Shown here: positions 42,401 through 53,169 of the stretch, one piece after another
Position numbering within the stretch: the stretch's first letter is position 1
How the letters are laid out: every line of letters begins with the position of its first letter
Assembly (NCBI GenBank): GCA_019918135.1
Contig: WBZZ01004660.1
Location: forward strand, 38,501 to 102,500
Reading direction: 5' to 3'
Length of the DNA: 64,000 nt
Source of the DNA: Paulinella micropora
Lineage: Eukaryota > Cercozoa > Imbricatea > Euglyphida > Paulinellidae
Notes under the pieces: generated by a model
Databases searched by the model: none
The model's input: the letters and a program-made list of their open reading frames with translations, nothing else
What the model was told of the DNA's origin: nothing
Translations under genes and position numbers: made by a program

Positions 42401-43382
42401 AATAGAACCCGTATTATTATTATAGTTGAAGAATAACTTACCTGTATTTAATTGATTTGAACCGTTTATACCCAAATAAGTAGTAAATATTTTATTCCCT
42501 GTTATGGTTTGATCTCCTGTTAGTTTAACCACAGCACTATCAAGAGCAGAAACATCAATACCATCAACATTCCCGACATTTGTTATGTTAAATCCTCCCA
42601 TATTTAAATCTCCAAACATCATAGCGAGACCATCCAATCTAAGAAAAGGTGAGTTTGTGTTTCTCCATTGCCCTGTGCTATAAATGAGTAGTTGGTTATT
42701 GGCGGGTGTGCCTGTAATTAAAACATCGCTGTGTGTATTAATTGGGCCGTCTGCTGACACTTTATCATTATTGTCTTCATGCTCTGATATCCAAGTATCA
42801 ACATCTTTTGTATTTAGTAAATTAACTCCCGTTATATTCAAATTACCGCCCATACTAATATTGCCGAATTCATCAACATTTATCGGAAATGTTTTATTTA
42901 CCCAGTTTATTGAGTTATATGTGAGATAACTATTAGTGGCTATCGGAGCGGTTATGACGACATCTGTGAGTGTATCAATCAATGGTTGTATTTCTCCATT
43001 TACCATCTACATCATTATATGTTAAGTATTGACCAACAACTGGTGCAGATATGTTTGTGTCTATGAGATTGTATAGACTGGTTTGGTGCGGATTACTTGT
43101 ATTAGAGCGGTGTTGAGTTGAGGCTTTGACTTCGTCGTTGTCCCTTACTCGTTGCTCTGTGTAGTATAAATTTTTTCCTTCTTTTATGTCTGTTGTTGAT
43201 TTGGTAGATAATCTTGTGTCAAATCGGCCGTCAGTGTAATAAAGATTTACAGGGTCAGCATCTTCTGGCACTCTATCCGTGTTTAAGCCTGTAATATTAG
43301 TGTTCGTTAAATCAAGGTTAAGTATGTCTAGACTATCAACGGCCAGCTCATTAAGGCCGAGTAATGATTTATATTGAGCCAT
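39474..43382 (-). pseudogene. Long fibre protein with C-terminal S74 intramolecular chaperone (frameshifted)
   Basis: Starts at 43382 (MAQYKSLLGLNELAVDSL) and passes through repeated fibre motifs: YYTDGRFDTRL, YYTEQRVRDND, four copies of a KLTGDQTI-x-G-x-K-F unit, and two MGGFNITNVGNVDG units. The C-terminus (about 39500-39830) is a Peptidase_S74 chaperone: SGSDRRLKSDIKTLD, HGFIADEVKKIFPEFV, LEGVSYMEFIPILVSAFQ, then a coiled coil. In phages such domains trimerise the fibre and cut themselves off; here it would be a host-attachment fibre. Breaks lie near 42990, 41700-41610, 40880-40810 and 40503. At about 1300 codons it is the largest gene of the virus. Promoter-like TATATA at 43383-43397. Confidence 0.75.
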
Positions 43383-43397
43383 CAGTATATATTTCGG
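43383..43397 (-). promoter_or_regulatory. TATATA-type promoter of the fibre gene
   Basis: Minus strand CGAAATATATACTG ends directly at the ATG of the fibre gene. Confidence 0.45.
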
Positions 43398-43448
43398 ATA
43401 ATAATTAATCCGAATAAAAATTATTTTTGGTTAGATATACAACCGAAA

Positions 43449-43962
43449 ATGCCGAGAGGTAATAGAGAGATTGCCATAAAAAATCTTGAAAAAGCGACTG
43501 TAATGAAGAAACAGTATGCGAGGCAGAGAAAGATTGAAAGGGCTAAGGAATTACTCGCGGAGGAAGAGGCGAAAAATGTAAAAGAAATGACCAATGACGA
43601 AAAGATGGACCACATCACTAAGAAGCAGTTGGCGAAGGATATGATTGATGGTAGAGACGGTGAGATAAGTGAGGAAAGCAGTGAAAGCGATGAAGAGGTT
43701 GAACACGACTTTGTTGATATCGTCGCCCAACGGGTTGCGGGTATGAAACTTAAAGCCAAACAGAAGAAGGCGAAGAAAGTGATAAAAAAGAAAGTGCCTG
43801 AATTAGAAGAGCGAGAGTGAGAGCGAGGAAAGCGAGGAAGAGGAACAGCCTAAAAAAGGTAAAGGTAAGAAATCAAACATATCAGTCAATGTTTATAACC
43901 AACAACCCGAGAAACCAAAAAAAGAAAACAATGACACATCTAAGATATTTTTAAAGTTTTGA
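43449..43962 (+). pseudogene. Highly charged Lys/Glu-rich protein (one frameshift)
   Basis: The likely start is MPRGNREIAIKNLEKATVMKK at 43449. It is a helical, charged protein with a Ser/Asp/Glu acidic patch (EISEESSESDEEVEHD) and a basic patch (KAKQKKAKKVIKKK). A frameshift near 43812 leads into EESEEEEQPKKGKGKKS and the end DTSKIFLKF with TGA at 43960. It is divergent from the fibre gene across a 66-bp gap. Function unknown; acidic/basic segments could bind DNA or proteins. Confidence 0.5.
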
Positions 43963-43997
43963 AACTTTTGAAAAAGTTTCACAAAACCTTTTGCTGA
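43951..43997 (+). terminator. Hairpin after the charged-protein gene
   Basis: AGTTTTGAAACTTTT pairs with AAAAAGTTTCACAAAACC with one or two mismatches, immediately around the stop codon; an A/T-rich version of the gene-end stems seen elsewhere. Confidence 0.5.
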
Positions 43998-44096
43998 AAG
44001 ATTTTTTAAATTTCAATATATACTTTATGCACGACTTATTATTTACTCTTTTATATATCGTGATAAACTACCTTCCTATTTTAGTCGCATATAGCA

Positions 44097-44491
44097 ATGG
44101 ATCATAAGCATATAGTCGCTAACTCACAACTGGAAGAAACTCCAGGCAAAAACGAAGAAGAACTTGAAAAACAGAAAACTGAAGAGGCTTCTGAAATACA
44201 CCATCAATATAAGAACCCTAAAAAATGGATACTATACTAGCCCCTGAACCTGAACCATTAAGCCAAGTGTTTATTGACCTTATGGATATGTCTAAAATAG
44301 CTACTAAGAAAGGAAACAAAAACTACAATTTTGGTTTAGTAATGATTGATGTTTATTCTCGTCGTGGTTGGATTGAACCGATCAAAAATAAAACAACCAG
44401 TGAAGTATTAGAAGGATTAAAGAAAATAAAGCCGGAAAATATCCGTAGTAGTGCCCGGATTAAAAAGAAAAAGGAAATAATGGATTTGTAA
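44097..44491 (+). pseudogene. Retroviral-type (rve) integrase fragment
   Basis: 44097-44224 is a charged leader in one frame (MDHKHIVANSQLEETPGK). The next frame (from 44225) carries the first half of an integrase core: FIDLMDMSKIATKKGNKNYN, LVMIDVYSRRGWIEPIKNKT and EVLEGLKKIKP, giving the first catalytic Asp region and the DVYSR strand. The second Asp and the Glu are absent: the gene ends at about 44491, exactly where the opposite-strand polymerase fragment ends. Polinton integrases insert the element. The truncation is attributed to the rearrangement breakpoint. Confidence 0.6.
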
Positions 44492-44495
44492 GTTA

Positions 44496-45437
44496 TTAAT
44501 TTAATTCCTTGATAAATTTTTTTTCAGGAATACCGCACACATCCTGAATGACTTTCGCTTCTTCGTGTAGTTTCAAAGCCATCTCCTCCTGTATCTTTCG
44601 TCCCATTAATATTGTCTTGTATTTTTTGTGTTTTTCAATTTTTGCTTTTACTACAACAATTGCTCTGGCTAAGCATATGATGTCTGTATTATTAATTTGA
44701 ATTACTCCTCTCTTTTTATATACATCCAACTTATTAATCATTTGAAGCCTCGTTCCACCCGTCGGCATTTCAACAGATTTCAAAACGAATCTGAACTTAT
44801 CCATATTGGTTCCCTTTTCGTCTGTATAAAGGCTTTCGTTGCTTTGAAATAATGCCGACAGTCTTTCTAAAACATCGCTGACAGAAATCTCGTTAAGTTT
44901 TTTCAAACCCGTAGATACTGCTCCATAGCAATCTACGAACTTGATACTTAGACTTCCCATATTACCTTGTCTCTGTCTTTTAATAAAGTCGTTCAGAATT
45001 ATCTCAATAAACTTTACTACATCTTCCATACTGAATGAAGTAAAGTTGCCTCTAATCCTAACCAAATACAGGCTTTCATTAATGCCTAGCGTGTGCTTCT
45101 TTCTGTCAACGTGTTTGATTTCGTAGTTTCCGTATCGCATCAAGTCTTTTACCTTTTCTTTTCTTTCTCTCACTTTCGCTTCAAACACTTTCGCTTCCAA
45201 AATAGGCGGTAATGGTGGTGCTACTGGAATACCTTGTTTCTGTTCCTCAAAGTAAACAGCACCTCTTACTCGGTTCAAGTAATTTTGGGCCGTTGTTGTA
45301 TCCACCTTATACTTTCTCGTCTTCGGTATTATATACAGCACATCTTGACTCCTGACCCTTTTGATTTCATAATTAATTTTTTGTTCCCTAAATTTGTCCA
45401 ACCTATAAGTCTTACCGTTGTAAGTGTGTGTCTCCAT
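44496..45437 (-). pseudogene. N-terminal part of the protein-primed DNA polymerase B, detached from the rest
   Basis: 313 codons from ATG 45437 to TAA 44496. A low-conservation leader is followed by RGVIQINNTD, IICLARAIVVVKAKIEKH, RKIQEEMALKLHEEA and CGIPEKKF. In Polinton and adintovirus polymerases the same order (NI-N-D-x-CL-RA, then CG-x-E) lies just before the Cys-rich and exonuclease parts, which here begin at 27012 on the other strand (RKTFANHIKYN). So this is the missing front of that gene and not a separate protein. The end of this ORF and the start of the other overlap slightly in content (KKF against KTF). Confidence 0.75.
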
Positions 45438-45460
45438 TGCAAAGCTACGTTTGCAAAACG
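45435..45460 (+). repeat. 26-bp palindrome-like motif, copy 3
   Basis: Same 26 bases as copy 2, here overlapping the start codon and leader of the polymerase N-terminal fragment. Confidence 0.7.
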
Positions 45461-45637
45461 TATCTTATATATATTGGTTAACAAAATTTTTTTGGAAATT
45501 AAATAATTATCTCAATCGTCTGCCCCCCGCCGTGGTCGCCGTGTGCCCCCCGTGTCTATATATACGGGGGTCCCTGTGTTTAGATGGAAATTAGGGCGGG
45601 GTGGGCGGGGCTGGCTGGGCGGGCGGGGCGTGCGGGG
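45438..45637. other. PLV intergenic DNA hit by the gypsy element
   Basis: An AT-rich part with the polymerase leader (TATATATAAGATACG on the minus strand) and one copy of the 26-bp palindrome-like repeat (45435-45460), then a very G-rich stretch (gggcggggtgggcggggctg) ending in GGGG, the gypsy target. A Pro/Arg-rich frame here is not called. Confidence 0.55.
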
Positions 45638-45886
45638 TGTAGGCATCACCCCCCGGATAGCCGGTAAAAAGTACAGTTTTTCGGGTGTCAGGTGCACCTA
45701 GTTTTTTTCCCAGTATTTCAATATCGTTTGGCCGGATTTGACCTAATGCCATTTTAACCGTGGTCTGTGGCCGCTTTCTTTTTCGGCTTCACTGAGCTAA
45801 TATAACGAGACATCATTCTCCTTTGGGGGATTTGTGTCTGGTTGTATTACCGACTTTTTATCGAGCTATCTTCAGGGATTGTAACA
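45638..45886 (+). repeat. 5' LTR
   Basis: It matches 62967-63214 with about a dozen differences (for example TGTAGGC against TGTAAGC, GGATAGCCGG against GGATAGCTTA). The LTRs are identical at insertion, so the differences reflect age. Confidence 0.9.
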
Positions 45887-45887
45887 T

Positions 45888-45903
45888 TGGAGTCACCAGC
45901 ACA
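45888..45903 (+). promoter_or_regulatory. Candidate primer binding site
   Basis: TGGAGTCACCAGCACA starts one base after the 5' LTR. The TGG is complementary to the tRNA 3' CCA; the matching host tRNA is not identified. Confidence 0.55.
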
Positions 45904-46241
45904 AGGCTGATTTCTTTTCTGGCTTGTTTTTGGAACAGCAGAAAGAAAAATTGGACAGACCTATCTCTTCTGAGTAGGTGTTCCAAAAAACAAATACTCC
46001 AGCACATCCCCACACAGCTCCTTTTGCAAAACCAGACGTCTAGGCGTTTGTGAGTAGGTGTCTTAGTACCCTCTACACAGCCTGTATCTGTGTCCTCATA
46101 AGGAGGCCAGACACCAGTCATAGCTGTTCTTGTGTTCTCTCTTGAGACAGAGACAGAGTAGGTCAACAGACGTACAAACAAACACTCACAGTTACAAACA
46201 AACTTGAAGGACACGAGCGTAGTACTCCTCCTTTCAAGTCT

Positions 46242-49200
46242 GTGCACTTAGTTGCCTCTCAGGAGATCTGGCAGTGCCTTCCTATGAAACAGGAGGACCA
46301 GAGGACCGACTGCCCTGGGCGGATGGGAGAGTCGGAAGTCGAGAAGGAGAGGAGCGAGGAGGAAGCGAGGTTTGTGGCCGAATACGGCAATCTAAGTGAG
46401 AAGGAGTTTGAGGATAAAATAGGGAAGGATGAGGCCTATAAATGGCTATTCATTCCCCCAGAAATACGATGGGGAGATCCCTTGAGAAAGGAGGATATCT
46501 GTTACCCCCTCCCAAAACAAGCCCTGTCTCTTGCAAAATTCCTCAGAGACGACAGTGCACAGTTACAGGTGCAACATGTCTCATTTGAGGACAATATGTC
46601 TTTACTGGAGCTTCTCGACCTCACATGGAAAGTGTCCGAGTGTGCTATACTCTATGAGTACCAGTCTAACAAGACTGTCCTGCCATGGGATTCAAGAGCA
46701 CTGGCTAGGTTGCTCGATCCTGGTCAGGATATCGAATCAATCAAAAGAGGGGAAGGGGAGTTTAAGTCCAGGAACGTCCGAGGACAGATTAATGTCATGG
46801 ATATACCCCTGAGACTTATGGAGATCAAGTTGGTGGACTTGAATAAACTCCAACAAACCCCGATTTATGGCAGGGACCTTCACCCGGCCCTGAAAGAAAT
46901 AGAAGGCAAAACTGGAGGGGTGACGAAGATTAAGAAGTTGCATGCGGCCTTGCAGAAGGACGACGCATGGAAGAGGTGGGCTTTCACCAAGGATCATACG
47001 ATCTTGGAGGGAACGGCCGCACCCGCCCTCACCAATAAAGCGGGAGAGAAGGAGTTGGCGGAGAAGGCTCTGTTCCTTCGGAAGGCTGCCGAGCTCATGT
47101 CTTTTTTTCATCATGCTCAAGACCTGCATATCAGGGAAAGAGCAGAGGAGAAAGAAAAGTAGGAGTTGGAGGCAAAGATTGCATTGGCTAAGGCGACGGC
47201 TACGAGACAGGCACCTTCCTCTGGGCCTTTTATGTCTCCCCCTGGGTACGTCCCGTCAGCCCATACAGCCCCTCCTGCCCCTACGACTAGCTCAGCGCCT
47301 ACCACTGTCATTGTCAACAATAATGACAAGAAGGACAGACAGGCTATCATTAACGCCTTCCAAAAATATACCAAGTCCGATGCCACTGCTCTGACGCTGT
47401 TCGCAGAGACAGCGAGTCAGTAGGACACTGATGCGAACCTTCGAGACAAGCTCCGAAGAATTGATGCTTGTATGAAGCAGCATTCAACGGACGAAACACA
47501 GGAGTATGAGGCGTTGTCCACCTTGTTGGACCCATCAATCCTCACACAAGGATTTGATGTTGTGGAATACAAGGCGTTGTGAGCGGTAGAGGTGTCGGCT
47601 AGGAGAGCAGCCTCAGACCTGCAGTGCACGGTGCCAGTTGCCGTCCTCTTGCAATACTTTAAAACTCATGGGTATCAGCATCTGTGTACTGGTACTTTGA
47701 TTGGGTTTGAGATTTTTCAAGAGGTGAACGAAGGGCTGGGCATTAGCGCGAGGTTGGCAGCGATCCTCACTGAGGTCAGCGCCAAGTACGGGCTCTTTTA
47801 TAGCCGGAAGTCTATCATTTTGTACTTCCTGAGTGCTTTGTGTGCACGGCACCCGAGCAAGCTCGCAAGGATCATACAGTCCTGTCCGACCTTCGCGGCG
47901 GTGAAAACGGCGGATTTTTTAGAAACGAATATATACGAGAGGGCCGTAGCGGCTGTTCAGCCGAGCGACCTGTATAGGGAGGTGCTCGAAGCGTGTTCCG
48001 ACTTGGACACGGCCACCGAGTCATTCTCCAGTGCCGCGACACAAGGGGTTGGAGGTGCTCAAGCAGCACATACAACTCGGTCGGCGGGTCAAAAGAGGGG
48101 GAGAGACGAGCCGACGCCGTGCTACCGCTATTTTTCATATATGGCGTGTAAGAATGAGGCGAAGCATGGAGTAGGCACCTGTCCACACAGTCATGACTCT
48201 GACGATGACAGGATGCGAAATATCTTCCTGAGAGAACTCAAAGGCTCAAAAAAGGAGCAGGCCTTATACAGAGTTTACAAGAAGGAGTTGGTGGAGAGGA
48301 GGTGGAATGCAAATATGGTCGCGGACGGAGAGTTCCGGGAGGCCATCATTTCCTTCCTTGAGAAGATGAAGAGAAAGGAGGAGAAAGAAGCAGCGGGCCG
48401 ACAAGCGGCGCCGACTAGAGGAGGAGAGACGAGAGGAGCGTCACGAGGGTCCCGAGGGACACCAAGAGGATGGGCACCAAGAGGTCGGGGCTATCGGGGA
48501 AGGGGAGGCCGGGCCCCAGCGCGCCCTCCCAGAGGACACGGATACTGGAATTATAACTCCAGTTCCAGCTCCAACTACCCCCAGCAAGCTTATACCGCTG
48601 CGGAGGGGGGACGTCAAGACGAAGACACTGGCTCAGGTGAGCGTGTTGAAGTCCTAGAATGACGGGAGGAAAAGAGGGAGGAGGAGAAGAGAAAGAAGGA
48701 GATAAAAACTGTTCTTTTTAATCCGACAGTCACAGTTATGCCTACTGTTGCTGAACAGGATACGAACGGTTCCGTTCCTCCTAGACGTGAAGTTGAAGGC
48801 ACACAGCCTCACAAGCCTCAAGGTAAGCATTTGCTAGCTCATCCTTCGAGAGCTAATATGATAAATGATGCGAATAGGAAGGCGAAGAAGGCGATGGAGG
48901 AGAGGAAGCCGCAACTGAAGGCTAGGTCTCCGCCTACGAAGAAGCAGCGGACCGTTCCCCCGCCAAAGGACGCAACCGTCTCTACGGTAGACAAGTGTAC
49001 ATCTAGTGTACCGGACTCTGTCAAGCGGACACTTGAGATACCGGAAGCCCCGGAGACTCAAGAAGTTAAGTTGGAGGAAAAGAGGGAAGAACGGAAGGAG
49101 GACAAGGAACTTGAGCTTAGACTCAAAACCCTAGAACAAAAAATTCATGTGCTAGCGGCTAGTATACATAGACCGGACGCGCTATGCTACACTGACCTCT

Positions 49201-49314
49201 TTTGTGAAACTTTACAAACCACATTAAAAGTTGGTAATGATACGATGGCGAATATTAATATTGTCGGCCAGAAGTTTTTGAATAGTCACGGACATGGGTT
49301 GACAAAAATATTAG
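46242..49314 (+). pseudogene. gag: Gypsy gag (and leader of protease), four in-frame nonsense codons
   Basis: One frame stays open for 3 kb without an indel, broken only by TAG 47160, TAG 47421, TGA 47580 and TGA 48660. Contents: an acidic N-terminal domain (EKERSEEEARFVAEYG), a helical domain (LVDLNKLQQTPIYGRDL), a second helical capsid-like region (AILTEVSAKYGLFYSRKS), a CCCH-like motif (CYRYFSYMACKNEAKHGVGTC...H), an Arg/Gly-rich RNA-binding tail (RGSRGTPRGWAPRGRGYRGR) and a charged segment. The CCCH motif plus RGG tail replaces the usual CCHC knuckle. The four stops are each one C-to-T change from CAG or CGA. Confidence 0.7.
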
Positions 49315-49507
49315 AAAAACAAAGGGGACCCTAAAAGGGGTAGGCAGCCGTACGGAAATTACGGGCATCGTCACATTAATTTTCAAATTGAAATCCGGTC
49401 GAGTATATCGTGCGGACCTCTATGTTGTCCCCGATTACCACGGTTCAATCCTGCTGTCGTATGACCAATTGGCTACGATGGGGGCAGTGATTGCGCCGCA
49501 CGGCGAG
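49200..49507 (+). pseudogene. Gypsy aspartic protease region
   Basis: NDTMANINIVGQKFL resembles the active-site strand (Asp-Thr-x-Ala) of retroelement proteases, with Met where Gly is normal. After a frameshift near 49315 come LIFKLKSGRVYRADLYVV and GSILLSYDQLATMGAVI, the usual flap and ILG-type end. Another frame change at about 49508 leads into pol. Confidence 0.5.
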
Positions 49508-49518
49508 TAATTTATGGA

Positions 49519-52402
49519 GTGAAGAATGGAGAGAAGGAGGATATTAATCCGATGACTGCTACTGACTCATACGAGGCTTTTGAGCTGAGTCTAGCAACGG
49601 AGAGAAAAAGGTTGGCCTTCGTACATGAGGCAACTGAAGCCTATGTACACCCCTATGTCACAGTGCCGGACGAACTGTCCTGGACCGACAATTGGGAGAC
49701 GAAGATGCAGGCGTATACGGTTACGATTCCCGCATGGGAAAAAAAGTCTATTGATGACTTATTCGTAGCGCGTAATGAGGAGATAATATGTGTTGCGAAA
49801 CAGTGCCCGTCGTTGGCCAGATTCGCAGAAGGTGGTGGGGCAGATGTCCATATTACTAATGGCTACTGTTACCACGCAAAGATGTCAGATGAAAAGAGAG
49901 AGGCGTTTGTGCCAAGAAGGAAGGGGCGTATCCCCGATACTCCAGAGGATGACATTAAAACTTTTATCACGAACTTTTGGGGCGATGTGCCTACCTGGCC
50001 GCGCTCATTAACTGAAGTGAAAAAGTGTCTACGGACTCTATTTGAGAGTAACAAGCCGTATACTGTCATTCTGCCGTACAATGAGAAGGCGATATGGGCA
50101 CAGGAGATAAGAGGCCGGCTTATTGATCATCCTATACCGGTTCCCTCTCGCAAGCAACAGTTAGTGGTGGCTTGTCGACTCGGGTCTCGGGAGCAGAGCA
50201 GTGCATACAAGCGGAAGCTCAGAGCCCAGGACAAGTTGAAATTGATACCTCAAGCTTTCACATGCTTTGATGGTTTCTACACCCGTAAGGCTCCGATACA
50301 ATACGCGAACCTTATTGATATGCTTGTCGGACTCGGTCATGATGATGAGCCGGACACAGTCACGTATGAACGGACGGGACTGGACGATTTTTCCGAGGAA
50401 GATTTGACTTTGGAGGAGGACTTAGCGCCCCTCAAAGAACATAAGAAGATGTCGGAGGAAGATTTCCAAGCGGCGGCGCGGAAAATTTTAGAAGGAGTGG
50501 GTTCGGAGAGAGAGAAGGAGCTTCTCAAAGCTAAGATGGAGGCGTACAGAGAAATTTTCGACCCTCCTCGGGCAGGTGGTGTAAAGTCGGAGGACTTCAC
50601 TGCTGTCATTTACAAGATACCGGGTGCGGAGCCATCTCCGGCACCGCGGAGGGCAAATTTGAGCATACATGAGGCGAAGATAGCGGAGGAGAACGTGAGA
50701 CAGTTGCTCAATGAGGACTTTATTGAGAGATCTACATCTCCAATTGTCTCTCAACCGAAAATCGTCCCCAAGCCAGGAGGAGAATGGCGTTTGACGATCA
50801 ATTATGCCCGTGTGAATAAGGTGCTAGAGGAAGAGAGAAATCCTCTGCCGACCTTAGAAGAGGGCAGAAGAGTGCTGCGGAATGCTAAATTCTATTCGGT
50901 CATTGACCTTAAGAACGGCTTCTGGCAGATACCACTGGACGAGAAATCCAGATGGCTGACTGCATTCGTGGCTGGTATGGAAATATACAGTAGAAGGTGC
51001 TTCCGATGGGACTCAAACAGGCCCTGGGGCTCTTTCAGAAGGCGATGCAGAAGATGTTGAGTGGTCAATATGACGACCAGTCGGAGGATGGTTTTATGAG
51101 AAGGAGAGGACAGAAGGAGGGAGAATATGCATTTTGTTACATCGATGACATCATCGTATACTCTAACACAATGGAAGAGCATATCGATCACTTGTCAGAT
51201 GTCTTCAGGCGCATCGGAGCTTTTGGCCTGAAATGCAACCTAAAGAAATGTCAGCTTGCCAGGACAAGTGTGACGTATTTGGGTTACGAGATTTCTCATA
51301 ATAGGGTCTCGATATCGCGCGAAAAGAGGGAGGAGATCATGAGTAGACAGTTGCCAAAGAATCGCACGGAGTTACACTCTTTTCTTGCGATGGCACAGTA
51401 CTACAGCCAGTTCATACCCGATTGGGGTGCAACTCGGGCTAAGCTGGAGAAGATGATTGATTTTGGAGACTTTGAGAAGTGGGATGAGGAGGCTTTGCAG
51501 GCGTTTAATACGCTCAAAGATATCATTCATAAAGATCCCAAGGACGGCGGATTAGTACTTATGATGCCCGACTTTACGAAACCGTTCGTAGTCGACACGG
51601 ATGCATCTAAGTTTGCGATTGGCGCGGTGCTGCAACAGGAAGATGAGGAGAAAAAGTTGCGCCCGATCATGTTTATTAGTAGAAAGCTGTGTGCGGCGGA
51701 GCGAAATTACTGCACGCGACAGAGGGAGGCGTTGGCAGTAGTATGGGCTCTCAAGAGGCTCAGAGAATACTTGTGGGGAGGACCTCTATTCACGGTTAGG
51801 ACCGATCATCACAACCTTCTTTGGTTGATGAATCATGAACAAACCGGCCGTTTGGCGCGGTGGCAAGCTTTCTTGTCATGTTTCAATTTCACGATGGTCT
51901 ACTTACCGGGAAAGCTAAACGTAGTCGCTGATAGCCTTTCCAGGCTAGAGTTTCAGTCGGAGGTGTCGGCTCTCGTATCATCAGTGGAGATGATGGACCT
52001 GTCCACGGACAAGGTATACGAGGTGAGCCACATAGAGGCGATGCAGATGACAAGAGGCGTTCGTTATGACCGCACGGGTCTACGATATAGTCCTCAAGGC
52101 CCGGAGCATGGCATATGCTGTGAGGCGCATGTTCTCGAAGACGCTGAGTGGTCTTATGAGGCATACGAGAACGCGAAGGCGAATATAAAAGAAGAGGAGG
52201 AGACGACTGAGGTCTGTATTGAACCTCCACAGGAAAATCGAAGCGAGCTTGATGAAGACCCGGAAAGGGTAGGAGTAAGGTTGGAGGACGGTACTATTCA
52301 TATCGCCTCGCCTACCGCGTGGAGGCAGCAACAGGCGACGGATCCGGAGTTCAAGGAGCTCATAACGTTATACAAGAACCCTAATGAGCTTGACCGGATA
52401 TA
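49519..52402 (+). pseudogene. pol: Gypsy pol: reverse transcriptase and RNase H (frameshift, 3' end cut by transposon)
   Basis: A long N-terminal extension is followed by the RT: NEDFIERSTSPIVSQPKIVPK, WRLTINYARVNKV, FYSVIDLKNGFWQI; then a frame change near 50988 and MGLKQALGLFQKAMQ, YIDDIIVYS (catalytic Asp pair), YLGYEISHNRV. RNase H: FVVDTDASKFAIGAVLQQE, LCAAERNYCTRQREALAVVW, VRTDHHNLLWL and LPGKLNVVADSLSR. The frame then runs to LDRI and meets a TAA created by the transposon end at 52401. The integrase half resumes at 60071. Confidence 0.9.
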
Positions 52403-53169
52403 ATGCAAGCTAACATGCAAGCTAAGTCTAAAGGTTTTGAAAATTGATGGGAGTAGCATGAAAATGAAAGATTTTAATGTATTTTAACTATTTTAAACAA
52501 AAAAGTTTTTAAAAAAATTTGAATTTCTAGCCGTTACAACTGTTTTTCGACCGTTAGCTATATTTTGGCTAAATTGTGGTTTTGGCTTGCCTGAGCTTGG
52601 TTTTTCTTAGTTTTTATGTTGTTTTACATCAAAATCAACGTAATTATATTTAATTGATTAAATTCTAATGATATTACTTCAAATTCAAATTCAAATTCAA
52701 ATGTGACTAGAAATTTTCAAGTTTGTTACTGGTGGCAGCCATTCACTTATAGTCGTTATACATACTCACCGACTACTTGAACTATGCAAGGAACTATATT
52801 AATAAGAGTTTGTTTAGCATATTTACAATGTTTTTGAAGCATAAAACCGGTGCGGAAGCTTAGACTTCAAGTTGAGTGACTGTGTTTTACACTAGTCACT
52901 GTGACACTCAGCATACTTGCCACTCACTTGTAATCGTTATACATACTCACTGCCTACTTGAAGTATGCATGAAATTATATTAACACAAGTTTGTTCAGCA
53001 TATTTACAATGTTTTTGAAGCATAAAACCGGTGCGGAAGCTTAGACTTCAGAGTGAGTGACAGTGTTTTACACTAGTCACTGTGACACTCAGCATACTTG
53101 TCACTCACTCGTAATCGTTATACATACTCACTGCCTACTTGAATTATGCATGAAATTATATTAATACTA
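52401..53169 (+). repeat. Left terminal inverted repeat of the nested transposon
   Basis: Matches the reverse complement of 59300-60068 almost base for base, including aattcaaattcaaattc and the ggcagccattcacttat junction to the subterminal repeats. Confidence 0.9.

Noticed and set aside
45512-45697. Pro/Arg-rich minus-strand ORF
   Set aside because: It crosses the junction between viral intergenic DNA and the gypsy LTR, so it cannot be an ancestral gene.
46242-49314. Alternative genetic code reading TAG/TGA as sense
   Set aside because: The capsid, protease, lipase and integrase genes use standard stops normally, and the in-frame stops are confined to mobile-element copies that are otherwise decayed.
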